Positions 9,551 to 17,350 of a DNA stretch of 17,350 bases are shown piece by piece. A program made the translations under genes and the position numbers. The stretch lies in the NCBI GenBank assembly GCA_000447185.1, contig KE647290.1:1-17350 (forward strand), in the 5' to 3' direction. This stretch comes from Vairimorpha apis BRL 01 (Eukaryota > Microsporidia > Nosematidae). The notes beneath the pieces are model-generated. The model did not search any database. It was not told the origin of the DNA and saw only the letters and a program-made list of their open reading frames with translations. Position 1 is the first letter of the stretch. Each line of letters begins with the position of its first letter.

Positions 9551-10258
9551 TATTTTTTAGGTAAAAAAGCCTCATTTATCCTCAAAAAGGATTTAGAAAT
9601 TGAAAAGAAAGTCGTATACACAGTTCCTCATAAATTTATGGAACATGCGAAACAGGAAATACAAAGATTATTAAACGATGACATTATCGAAAAAAGTTAT
9701 TCAAACATCGTTAGTTCGGCATTCTTTATAGAAAAGAAGAACGAAGATTTAAGACTAGTAGTTGACTACAGAGAAGTAAATAAATACATTAACGACGACT
9801 TATGGATAATCCTTAACATAGAAGAGTCTTTAACAAAGATGGGATCAAATAAATATTTTTCCCAAATAGATCTAAGCAATGGTTTTAATCAGCTTATGAT
9901 TGACGATACGAGTAAACTAATAACTTCATTTTTCCTCCTTGGACAATAATGGCAGTACAAAAGAGTTTCTTAAGGAAAAAATCCAGGTCCAAAAATATTT
10001 CAAAGGTATGTATCAAACGTGATGGGCGACATAGATGATGTTTTTGTATATATCGACGATATTACAATCGCTAGCAAAACGCTTGAAGAACACAAAAGAA
10101 CCTTGTTACAAGTATTAAAAAGATTAAACGAACATGGCATGAAAATAAATTTTGAAAAGACGAAATTGTTTCAAACAGAAATAGAAGTGCTCGGATATAA
10201 AGTAAACGCGGAGGAAATTTATCCAAAAACAGAATATTTAAATAATAAATTTTTTTAA
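9551..10258 (+). pseudogene. Reverse transcriptase domain of pol, with two in-frame stops
   Basis: Makes cDNA from the element's RNA. One frame is open from 9551 to TAA 9947-9949, then continues through a second stop (TAA 9971-9973) to 10258. In the piece starting at ATG 9638, VDYREVN is at residues 42-48 and SQIDLSNGF, with the first catalytic Asp (78), follows. After the stops, FQRYVSNVMGD precedes VYIDDI, whose YIDD catalytic motif is at 10049-10060, then HGMKINFEKTK and LGYKV, matching the order in Ty3/gypsy RTs. The stops fall where the family has a conserved WGQY...FGL segment. The N-terminal approach (VVYTVPHKF) lies upstream of the ATG, so that ATG is not a true start. Frame is lost in a T7 run (10250-10256). 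Confidence 0.93.
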
Positions 10259-10802
10259 CGACATACGCACAAGAAGAGACCTACAGCGATTGATAGGAAT
10301 ATTAAATTGGTATAGAAAATTTATATCAGACATGTCACGAAGAATTCAGAATATAACTAACATGTTAAAGAATAATCAAAAGAAGATAAATTTAAACCTA
10401 GAAATGAAAAGAAGCATTGAAGAAATAAAAAATTATATCAAAGAAAAGCACAAATTGTCATTTCCCGATTACACTAAAAAGTTCACGTTACATTGTGATG
10501 CTAGTGACACAGGTTTAGGAAGTGTGCTAACCCAGGAAGGAAAAATTATTAGATACTATAGTAAAAAATTCAATGGTCCAGAGTTGAATTATTCAATTGT
10601 AGAAAAGGAATATTTGGCAATCGTGTTGTCTATGATTAACTTTAAAAATATAATTCAAAGGTCATATGTGGAAATATTTACAGACAGTAGAAATTGTGTG
10701 TATGATAACAAAAAGGACACCTCGAGAATTGCAAGACGGAAACTTATATTGAATGAGTTTATATATGATATCAAACACATAGATGGAAGAAAAACACGAT
10801 AG
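10242..10802 (+). pseudogene. RNase H domain of pol
   Basis: Degrades the RNA strand during reverse transcription. This frame opens at 10242 and includes the RT connection block GILNWYRKFI (10296-10325). Counting from ATG 10290 (170 codons), the RNase H residues are in LHCDAS (Asp 70), NYSIVEKEYLA (Glu 105 or 107) and IFTDS (Asp 132), followed by RIARRKLILNEF. The conserved end of this domain, ADALSR, is found only after shifting frame at the A5 run 10790-10794, so the polyprotein is broken there. The three acidic residues are kept, but the histidine usual after the last Asp is replaced by Ser. Confidence 0.9.
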
Positions 10803-11683
10803 CAGACGCACTATCTAGATGTTTAATTGTGTCAGAAAAGGATGATTATGAGAACCAAATGTTAGAAGAATTGTTAAAAATCCAGAATAAATGTTGTTTA
10901 AATAAAAAAAATGGAAAACCATTTAAGAACAAATTTGATAAGGTTATAGTAAAAAGAAAAAGAATAAGAGAATTTTTAACAAGAATACACAATTTAAGCG
11001 AGCATAGAGGAATAACTACTATATATAATAACTTAAGAAGACATTATTATATTCCAAACCTTGTTAGCGAATTAAAAAGAATCATAAAGAATTGTAAAAC
11101 ATGCGGAAAATATAAATTAAAACAAGGAAATGGAATGCTAAAAGGTAACATGGTAGCAAATAAGGCATTTGAAAAAATTAGTACAGACATATATGGACCA
11201 TTCAACTTAAAAGACTTCGAATGTTCTGAAGAAAAAGGGTCAGGATATATCCTAACAATAACGAATATATTTTCCAGAATAACACGCCTGTACTTTTATT
11301 ACAAAATAGACTCACACGCAATTGTTAAAGGAATCAAGGAGTGGATTGAACGCTATGGTAAGCCAAAGGTCATAATATCCGATAATGGAAGACAGTATAT
11401 TAGTGAAGAAACAAAGAACTTTTCGATAAATTACATTTTCATTCTAATATATACTCCTAGTTCAAACGAAATTTCTGAATCGTTGAACAAAACAATTACC
11501 TTTGTACTGAGCGTTAATAGAGGTAATAAAAAGGTTGAAAAGGCAACCAACATTAATTATAATAGGAATCTAAAAGCTGCTCTATTATCAATAATTAGAA
11601 AATACGATATATATGATTCATACAAAAAACTCCTAAAATTTAAATACCCTTTAAAAATAAAAAAATTGAATATATCAGAGTAG
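10793..11683 (+). pseudogene. Integrase of pol (zinc-binding and catalytic core)
   Basis: Inserts the cDNA into the host genome. The frame is in phase from about 10793 (NTIADALSR, the end of RNase H). Counting from the GTG at 10829 (284 codons), the N-terminal zinc-binding module is His54-X4-His59-X29-Cys89-X2-Cys92. The catalytic core has the first Asp in STDIYGP (120), the second in ISDNGRQY (185), and a Glu at about 217 in SSNEISESLN, where the family has SNG-x-x-E. The D-E gap is 31 instead of the usual 35, and the family glycine is a Glu, so a small deletion and decay are likely. The stop at 11681-11683 precedes the C-terminal domain, which continues in another frame. Confidence 0.93.
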
Positions 11684-11835
11684 GAGATTATTGTAGAGAA
11701 AAACTATATGGAGCTAAAAAGTTGGAGCCAAAATACAGTATATACAAAGAGGTGGTGACCGTAAGCAAAAAAGGATTTTAAGTACGGCGTAAAGGAAATA
11801 GAAACTGGACGCATGTTAAAAACATAAAGTTTTAA
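11677..11835 (+). pseudogene. Integrase C-terminal domain remnant
   Basis: In the frame shifted relative to the integrase core, the translation reads VGDYCREKLYGAKK and KLEPKYSIYKEVVTV, then, after one stop (TAA 11779-11781), NWTHVKNIKF before TAA 11833-11835. The spacing of a K-x-x-P-x-Y block, a valine-rich strand and a terminal HV-x-x-IK fits the SH3-like tail of Ty3/gypsy integrases. The coding frame thus ended right at the polypurine tract. Confidence 0.65.
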
Positions 11836-11842
11836 AAAGGGG
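11834..11842 (+). promoter_or_regulatory. Polypurine tract
   Basis: AAAAAGGGG lies five bases before the 3' LTR (TAGAC between). It is the expected primer for plus-strand DNA synthesis. The five-base gap is slightly larger than usual. Confidence 0.75.
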
Positions 11843-11847
11843 TAGAC

Positions 11848-12069
11848 TGTGGTATAATCCACATGTCAAACATTTATTTATTTATTTTATCAATTAATTT
11901 AAAAATGGTCTAGAACAAAAAATAGACAAAATTAAATATAAAAGAAGGATGCTGTGCAAGATGTACCGAGCTGAACAAAAAACATACGAACAGCAAGAGA
12001 ATAAACATAGAATAAAAAATTATTTAGAAGTTTATTTTAAATTCGTGTCGCTCCTGAGAAATTACGCCA
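11848..12069 (+). repeat. 3' LTR of the Ty3/gypsy element (222 bp)
   Basis: Starts TGTGGTATAATCCACATG and ends GAAATTACGCCA. Relative to the 5' LTR it lacks AT-rich blocks and has about fifteen substitutions. Its TATAAAAG box is at 11937-11944. A frame from ATG 11949 encodes 40 residues within the LTR (includes YLEVYFKF and ends LLRNYA) and stops at 12081-12083 in the flank. Comparing the copies, indels of one and two bases in the 5' LTR cancel out, so the distal part of this frame is kept in both. Confidence 0.93.
11937..11944 (+). promoter_or_regulatory. TATA box in the 3' LTR
   Basis: TATAAAAG, the counterpart of the box at 8140-8147. It is only five bases before the nearest ATG (11949), because this copy lacks the short segment present in the 5' LTR. 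Confidence 0.5.
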
Positions 12070-12074
12070 CATAT
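12070..12074. repeat. Target site duplication CATAT (right copy)
   Basis: Exact copy of 8018-8022 next to the CA end of the 3' LTR. Confidence 0.9.
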
Positions 12075-14460
12075 ATTCACTAAAAAATTGAACATTAACT
12101 TTTCTCTTCTATTTACGTTCTAAATAAGTATAATCTTCTTTAATGTTGTTGTAAATGAATTTTTGTTTTATCAAAGTTTGGAAGATATCATGATCAAATT
12201 TTTCAAGTATAAAGATTCAAGTTAAAATATCCACATAATAGTTTATAATAATGCTTCATAATTATAGATTGTATTTATTATATTCCTGTTATTAAGTTTA
12301 TTCTTCCCAATCTTTCTATGAAACATAACATCTATTCCATAAACTTCTCTAAGTATATTTTGTGACTATACTGTAAACATATTTCTGATTCCTAATTATT
12401 TGTATCTTTAAGGAATTCAAATATAACAAATAAATTAAAACCTATGTAATTATAAGTGAATTTTTTATTTTACTGAAATATTACAAATGTAAAGAATTTT
12501 TGTTAGTATTTTAATCATCAACTTATTAATCACTTTATTCATTAAAAAAAATTATATAATCATAAATATCAAGTAATTTGTCATAAAATCTTTTTTTCAA
12601 TAAATAAATTTATACTTTAAAAATCAATGAGAAATTTTTTTCATAACATGTCTAAATATGAGAGCAATAATACATAAAGTAGAGGATATTATTGTGTAAT
12701 ATCTTATCTTTTTACATATTTTTTTTATTTCAGACTTTATGTCAATGTACCATTATTTGATAATTCATTTTATAATGAATTATTAATTAATAGTCACTTA
12801 ATTTTTCGATGTATATTAATACATATTCTGTATTGAATAAATTGTAAAAATTATTTACATTTACTTACGATATCATCAATTTTTTTTACTCTTTATTTAT
12901 TGTTATGTTAACATTAACTTATTTAACAAATTGCAATTTTTAACAGCACATATCTGTTTTTCAAATAAAAACACTGATGTTTTCATTTTTTGTATTTCAA
13001 CGATTGTCATTCCTTTGTTATTTTTAAGATACTAGACATATATAATATAAATTTAAAATCACAACACGATATTTTAACACTTTTCTGTAATATAGATGTC
13101 AATCTTTTGTAAAATTAAAGTTCAGAATTCGTTCATTTGAATTAAAGAATTTATATCGATACATGGATAATAAATGATTTTACATTTTTTAATTAAGAAA
13201 ATATAAATGTTATTCATACAGTAGATTTTCAATGAGTAAAAACTTAATAAAAACTAATTAATTTTTATATTTTGAAAGAAACCTTGTTTATCTATATCAA
13301 CAGTAGAATCTAATAAATATCTAAAAAGGCATTTTCAAATTATAAAATATCTTTTCTTTTAAACATTGTAGACAATATTTTTTGAGCTCTTTTAAAATTT
13401 ATAAGCAATCAAATCAGCAAGTCTTGAATCTTTTTGTCTCTATATCTTATTTGTCGCCCTACAACATCTAAAGTCTTCGAAAATACATCTGTTTTTAAGC
13501 AAACATAGCTTTATTTTATAAATATTTAATATAAACATAAAACATATTCATTTATCTCATATACATTTTATTGTCGCGTTTTTATTCATTAATAATTTTT
13601 ACAAAAACTTTAATTTAATTAAAATAATTATCATATATCAAGAAAAAATAATTTATTTTGATGGTATCTACTCGGTAAATTGGTTTTGCATCTTTCTACG
13701 TAGTTTGTTCACAACAGATTTTTCAGTCTTTATTATTGCGTATATTAATTATTTTGAGATTATAATGATTATAACATGACCTTTTAACGCTCAATATTGT
13801 AATAAGCTTTAGAGAATATACTAAAACAATAAAATTTTTAAAGTTGTCTTCATTTTTTAAACTCTATTGTTATAGGATCGTAAGAGTTTCTTTATGATCT
13901 TAAATAATTCTAAAAAAAAATTTTTATTAAGCTACAATTCTCGTATATTGTTTCAATTTTTCTCCTTTAATGTTTTCAAATTTATTCTCTTAGGCTAACT
14001 AAAGCTTAACATTATTACTAATGAGAACATGTTTTTCTTTACTGATAAATTCTTGGACTTAAATGTTTGTAAGAATTGTACCAAAAGATAATGTTGCCTT
14101 TTTTCAGTTCTCTCTTAACAAACTAACAAATATATTTAGTACTATTAAGTTCATTTTAAATATAATTTTTAAAAAAACTTAATATTCAAAAGCCGAGACT
14201 CTAAAGTTTTAAATATTAATATGTGTGTATATATGTATATTTTTATTTTATTCTTTTATAAAAAAATTTAATTAGTTGTTTCTTCGCAAGTTGTTATATG
14301 TTTGCTTAATTTTCTTCTAAATGCACTGCCTTTCTTAAATATTGTTACATAAGAAATTGGTCTTTAAATATCATTTTTATATATGGATAAATCATTTTAT
14401 CATAAATTTATTGTAAAATTATTATCTTATTTTCAAATATTTTGAAAGTTTTGTTAAATA
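12075..14460 (-). pseudogene. Possible decayed minus-strand gene, segment right of the Ty3 element
   Basis: The plus strand is T-rich and the minus strand reads as protein-like pieces with stops and frame shifts. Stop-free runs include 13412-13510 (33 codons, LDVVGRQIRYRDKKIQDLL), 12246-12365 (40 codons, ILREVYGIDVMFHRKIGKN), 12112-12216 (35 codons, KFDHDIFQTLIKQKF), 13671-13748 (26 codons, EKSVVNKLRRKMQNQ) and 13930-13989. Between 14219 and 13921 one frame holds, with only point stops. A methionine at 14152-14154 starts MNLIVLNIFVSLL, resembling a signal peptide, but the frame is also open upstream, so it is not a proven start. I recognise no family. It joins the Ty3 target site mid-frame (FFSEYM), so the segment at 7014-8017 is probably its continuation. 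Confidence 0.45.
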
Positions 14461-15085
14461 CTGTAATTATATAAAAAAATATATTAATTTCTACCTATTA
14501 TTTTAATTGTTTTTTATTTAAAACATAATTAAATAAATTATGTAATAACTTTTAATTATTATTATAAATATAAAATATATTTTATCTACGTTCATTGTTT
14601 ATAAAGTTAAATCTTTTTTATAAGTGATATTTGAATACAGACTTATATTTTTATCATTATAATTACCTTTTCTTGACCTACACACTTATTTTGTTAATTC
14701 TTCAAAAAATATTATTTAAGTATTTATTAACTATATTAAAATTATTAATTATGCTTATTTTTATAAATTTAAAAATGCTAATTATTTTATTTAATACTTC
14801 TATGTATTTATCATTTATTTTTAAATTTGAACTATGTTTATAGTACTTAATTTATTTAATATTTTAAAATAAATATCATTATATTTAATCTCTGTTTTTA
14901 AAACAGTTTTTTATTTAACTAACTATATTAGTAAAATTTTTATATTATAATTAAATAAATTTTTAAGTTATTTTTGAATTATCTTCTTAAATAATTAAAT
15001 AAATAAGTTTTAATTTCATACATATACATATATTTTCCAATTTTTTATGTAACACAATATAATTCAATTACATGTAGTTTTTAAC
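14461..15085. other. AT-rich stretch without a gene
   Basis: Very low in G+C. The longest plus-strand frame (14631-14843) is almost only Leu, Ile, Phe, Tyr and Asn, typical of chance ORFs in T-rich DNA. I see nothing else. Confidence 0.65.
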
Positions 15086-15090
15086 ATTAT
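15086..15090. repeat. Target site duplication ATTAT (left copy)
   Basis: ATTAT precedes the 142-bp element and is repeated at 15233-15237. The word is AT-only, so the match alone is weak, but it coincides with the TG and CA ends. Confidence 0.65.
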
Positions 15091-15232
15091 TGTTGTTGCT
15101 GTTCGGACTAAACATGATGTTGAAGAAGGTTTTCTTTTTATAGCTAAATGGTGTTGATTGTTTCACATCAACACATAGGTTTACGATCTCAAACTTGATC
15201 TAAAACAGACAGCTTTAGGTCTGCCTACAACA
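15091..15232. mobile_element. Solo LTR (142 bp) of a second type, or a small MITE
   Basis: A GC-richer block bounded by TGTTGT and ACAACA, a 6-bp terminal inverted repeat with TG/CA ends, and flanked by ATTAT on both sides. Inside are two hairpins: GTGTTGAT/ATCAACAC (15151-15174, perfect 8-bp arms) and CAGAC/GTCTG (15206-15223). A TATA-like TTTTTATAG lies at 15135-15143. TG...CA ends with a 5-bp duplication are typical of LTRs, so a solo LTR is most likely. Its sequence is unrelated to the TGTGGTAT family here. A non-autonomous DNA transposon making 5-bp duplications is the alternative. Orientation cannot be decided. Confidence 0.65.
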
Positions 15233-15237
15233 ATTAT
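15233..15237. repeat. Target site duplication ATTAT (right copy)
   Basis: Exact copy of 15086-15090 after the ACAACA end. Confidence 0.65.
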
Positions 15238-15612
15238 ATCTCAAAAATCACAATATTATTATGAATGGCATTAAATTTTATAACCAATATTTAAAATGTA
15301 TATAATTGTAATTTACATTTCGTTGATTATTTTTGTCAAAAATTGGGACATAAAATTATTTTCAAATTTAAACAGATTATTGTATATAATAAATAAAAAT
15401 AATATTAATGCAATAAGTTTTTGATATTTTTAATATCTACAAAGATTACATTGAATAAAAATATTTATGTTTTTAAATTTGTTCATATAATTATAAAAGT
15501 TTTTGATTATGTTTTTTAAATTATTTCATTTTCTTATCATATATAAAATGAAAAAATTTTTGTGTGATACATTTATTTTAAATTTATAATTTCAATTTTT
15601 TAAATGATGTAT
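15238..15612. other. AT-rich stretch without a gene
   Basis: I see no open frame of interest, no repeat and no structure between the two solo LTRs. Confidence 0.65.
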
Positions 15613-15617
15613 ATAAT
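15613..15617. repeat. Target site duplication ATAAT (left copy)
   Basis: ATAAT directly before the TGTGG end of the solo LTR, repeated at 15929-15933. Confidence 0.75.
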
Positions 15618-15928
15618 TGTGGTATCCTTACCACATGTTATTTTTTAATTTTAATTTATTTTAATTTATTCGTTAATTTATTTTTTAATTTAATTTTAAT
15701 TAAATTTACAGTTTCTAGAAATTCTAAAATATAAAAGGGATACCCCTAAGACAGGAAGACAACATATGGCTCAATTCACTCGACATTTAAAAGATAACAA
15801 CCATAGGGGCACGGAGTGGACTAAATCCAACCCCATTAAACATGAATACTATAAAAATAAACATTTTAAAAATAAAAGTATTTTGGAATACTATTTTAAG
15901 TTCGGCTCCCTACCACAGGGATACGACA
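15618..15928 (+). mobile_element. Solo LTR, 311 bp, related to the Ty3/gypsy element
   Basis: Begins TGTGGTATCCTTACCACATG and ends GATACGACA, with ATAAT duplications on both sides. It shares with the LTRs at 8023 and 11848 the TGTGGTAT start with an imperfect terminal palindrome, an AT-rich block that includes ATTTATTCGTTAATTTATT, the TATAAAAG box, and a distal coding block reading YFKFGSL. The remaining sequence differs strongly, so it belongs to a related but distinct family whose internal region is not in this window. TTTCTAGAAA, a short palindrome, lies at 15712-15721, just before the TATA box. Confidence 0.88.
15730..15737 (+). promoter_or_regulatory. TATA box in the solo LTR
   Basis: TATAAAAG, identical to the boxes in the LTRs of the complete element, 28 bases upstream of ATG 15766. 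That is the same box-to-ATG distance as in the 5' LTR (8140 to 8168). Confidence 0.6.
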
Positions 15929-15951
15929 ATAATGTTAAATTTTATATTTAA
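15766..15951 (+). CDS. LTR-encoded Gag N-terminus (orphan fragment)
   Basis: A 61-codon frame; the first 54 codons lie in the solo LTR and the last seven come from flanking DNA. The peptide is very basic and hydrophilic (starts MAQFTRHLKDNNHRG) and contains LEYYFKFGSLPQGY. The complete element's LTRs encode the equivalent YLEVYFKFGSLLRNYA and YLEVYFKFVSLLRNYA in the matching place. Conservation at the protein level between otherwise diverged LTRs suggests that this stretch codes for the first residues of Gag, as in yeast Ty1, where the Gag frame starts in the LTR. Without an internal region, the fragment itself has no expected role. G+C is clearly higher than around it. Confidence 0.6.
   Translation: MAQFTRHLKDNNHRGTEWTKSNPIKHEYYKNKHFKNKSILEYYFKFGSLPQGYDNNVKFYI
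15929..15933. repeat. Target site duplication ATAAT (right copy)
   Basis: Exact copy of 15613-15617 directly after the CA end of the solo LTR. Confidence 0.75.
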
Positions 15952-16556
15952 TTTTCTCAAAAATATAAAACTTGAAATTTTCCTAAAACAAAATTAAAAA
16001 TACTTTCAATTTGTTAGTTTTATGAATAATAATAATAATAAAAGTAATTAATTTTCTAAAAAAAATTTAAAGTTAAAAGATTATATTATAGTTCAATGTT
16101 AAATATATATAGTAAAATTTCATATCACTAGCAAGTATATATTTTATAAGTTTTATACAATAAACATGTTCTTATATACTTTATATAATATTTAAAGATG
16201 TAAATTATTTATTATTCACTCTAAATTATTTTTAATTATTATATGTAAAAAAAAAATTAGACATATAAATTTAAAGAGATTGATATTGTTCAACTTTCTC
16301 TAATATTTTCTGTAATAATGTATTAAGTTATTCTTTTTATGTTTATAGTATATTCAAAATTAAAATTTTTATCATATAATGATTTTAAATATTTTTTACA
16401 TACATTTGATTCCATATACATATACAATTTTACATGTTTTATTTAAAAAACTGATAAACATCATTAATTGAAGTTTTAATTAAAATATATGAATAATCAT
16501 TTTCAAATTTATTATATAGGTATTTAATATATTTATTATTTATATACTCTTATTAA
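15934..16556. other. AT-rich stretch with a short (AAT)5 run
   Basis: No gene is visible. Five AAT units stand at 16025-16039. The rest is A/T-rich up to the abrupt change of composition near 16557. Confidence 0.65.
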
Positions 16557-17350
16557 ATGAAGGGTAAAAACGAAAAATCTGGAGAAAACAACCATGAACA
16601 AAAAAAGATACTAAAAATGCTATCAACGCCGACGAACATGATAAAAATGTAACAAATATGGAAATTAAACGATGTGAGCGGTTTTCCGCTCTCAAGGCTA
16701 TGCTATTATCAGTCGACTCTTCCAAAGAACTTTGGCCAACGGACGCTCTTAAAAATATACTTAAGAGATTTGAAAGGATGCCTAGAGGAGGATGAAAGAT
16801 GGCAACAGATGTATTTTGCAACAAATTTAATGACCCGATTACTATGGAAGTGTTTAAAAAAAAAGCACATGACAATCTAAAAAATGAATTAGGAAGAAGT
16901 ATTTCCAATAAAATTTATAAATCCGAGCAAGGTACAAAATGGTTTTAAAAAATAAGTGATTTTATTGAAGAAGCAATAGGCTATAACCAAGAAAGGTATA
17001 TAAATGCCAAACTCTATTTTTATAATGAAATCGGAAAAGCATTTGAACGAAAAGTACAAAATTTTGAAAGGACTTATAAGTTACCGCGAGATAACATGGA
17101 TGTCGAGCTAATACAAAACATTAATAATGTGATTGGAGAATATATAAAGACTCATCCTCCTAAAAATCTGTCTGATGTGGCACGTGTGATACAATCTGCA
17201 CAAAGTACCTATCAGGGAATAAAAAAGAAAACAAGGAAAAAATCAGAATGGTTTAATAATATTGAAAAGAAAATTGATTCTTATAACCAGGAACTTTCCT
17301 CATTAATCAAATATAAAGACCTTACAGAATTAAAAAACCAGAAAATAATT
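16557..17350 (+). pseudogene. Broken reading frame leaving the window, possible non-LTR retrotransposon N-terminal part
   Basis: Composition changes sharply here: more G+C and purine-rich. ATG 16557 starts a short hydrophilic frame that must shift at the A7 run 16600-16606 to join the main one. The main frame is open over 16598-16792 (65 codons), 16796-16945 (50) and 16949-17350 (134, to the edge), broken only by TGA 16793-16795 and TAA 16946-16948. Readable blocks are ALKAMLLSVDSSKELWPTD, FNDPITMEVFKKKAHDNLK, LSDVARVIQSAQSTYQ and KKSEWFNNIEKKI. The last resembles, from memory, the basic stretch with a Trp upstream of RT in some non-LTR elements, but no RT motif is inside the window. It could also be a host gene decayed by two stops. 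Antisense ORFs over the same bases are shadows. Confidence 0.5.

Larger units (their letters stand above)
8023..12069 (+). mobile_element. Ty3/gypsy LTR retrotransposon, full-length but inactive
   Basis: A 4,047-bp element with two related LTRs (260 and 222 bp, TG...CA ends), a 5-bp duplication CATAT, a polypurine tract next to the 3' LTR, and the order protease - reverse transcriptase - RNase H - integrase. RNase H before integrase is the Ty3/gypsy order; Ty1/copia has integrase before RT. All domains are on the plus strand. It cannot encode its polyprotein: gag is spread over three frames with many stops, RT has two stops, and frameshifts separate gag/protease, protease/RT, RT/RNase H and RNase H/integrase. 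The LTRs differ by many substitutions and several indels, so the insertion is old. It lies antisense inside decayed minus-strand coding sequence. Confidence 0.95.

Noticed and set aside
14631..14843. 70-codon hydrophobic ORF
   Set aside because: Nearly all Leu/Ile/Phe/Tyr/Asn from T-rich DNA; expected by chance and lacks any feature of a real membrane protein.
16674..16880. 68-codon plus-strand ORF
   Set aside because: It overlaps the main frame, which reads longer and continues to the window edge; treated as a shadow.
16540..16908. 122-codon minus-strand ORF
   Set aside because: It is antisense to the purine-rich, better-supported plus-strand frame; Ser/Leu/Phe-rich residues are what the complement of Lys/Glu/Arg codons gives.

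Overview
The window is extremely AT-rich: most of it looks like 80-90% A+T, and only short patches are richer in G+C. It carries no intact cellular gene. It contains a decayed Ty3/gypsy LTR retrotransposon, three solo LTRs with target duplications, and a broken retroelement-like reading frame at the right edge. There are no bacterial-style operons, ribosome-binding sites, tRNAs or rRNAs. The composition, the gene-poor spacing and the Ty3/gypsy elements fit a eukaryote with a large AT-rich genome. An expanded-genome microsporidian is my best guess, but that is an inference. Another AT-rich eukaryote, such as an anaerobic fungus, is not excluded.

Layout. Positions 1-780 are AT-rich sequence with a 34-bp near-perfect inverted repeat (456-553). 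From about 781 to 3883 the plus strand is A-rich and reads as protein-like segments cut by stops, ending in a clean 52-codon open stretch; I call this a possible decayed gene of unknown family. Positions 3884-6720 are mostly featureless, with one minus-strand open stretch and a small hairpin. A small GC-rich island with a hairpin lies at 6721-6800. A 147-bp minus-strand solo LTR lies at 6862-7008, flanked by GTAGT. Positions 7014-8017 and 12075-14460 both read, on the minus strand, as decayed coding sequence. Between them, in the opposite orientation, sits the Ty3/gypsy element (8023-12069, flanked by CATAT), so it probably inserted into a gene that was already decayed or decayed later.

The element runs 5' LTR - gag remnant - aspartic protease - reverse transcriptase - RNase H - integrase - polypurine tract - 3' LTR, all on the plus strand. 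It is dead: gag is scattered over three frames, RT has two in-frame stops, and frameshifts lie at homopolymers. An open frame begins inside the LTR, as the Gag frame does in yeast Ty1. A related peptide is encoded in the 311-bp solo LTR at 15618-15928, which suggests that the LTR supplies the Gag N-terminus in this group.

To the right are two more solo LTRs: 15091-15232 (142 bp, unrelated ends, TSD ATTAT) and 15618-15928 (311 bp, TSD ATAAT). From 16557 to the edge, base composition shifts to coding-like and one plus-strand frame runs out of the window with one frameshift and two stops. It may be the region upstream of the RT domain in a non-LTR retrotransposon, but this is uncertain.
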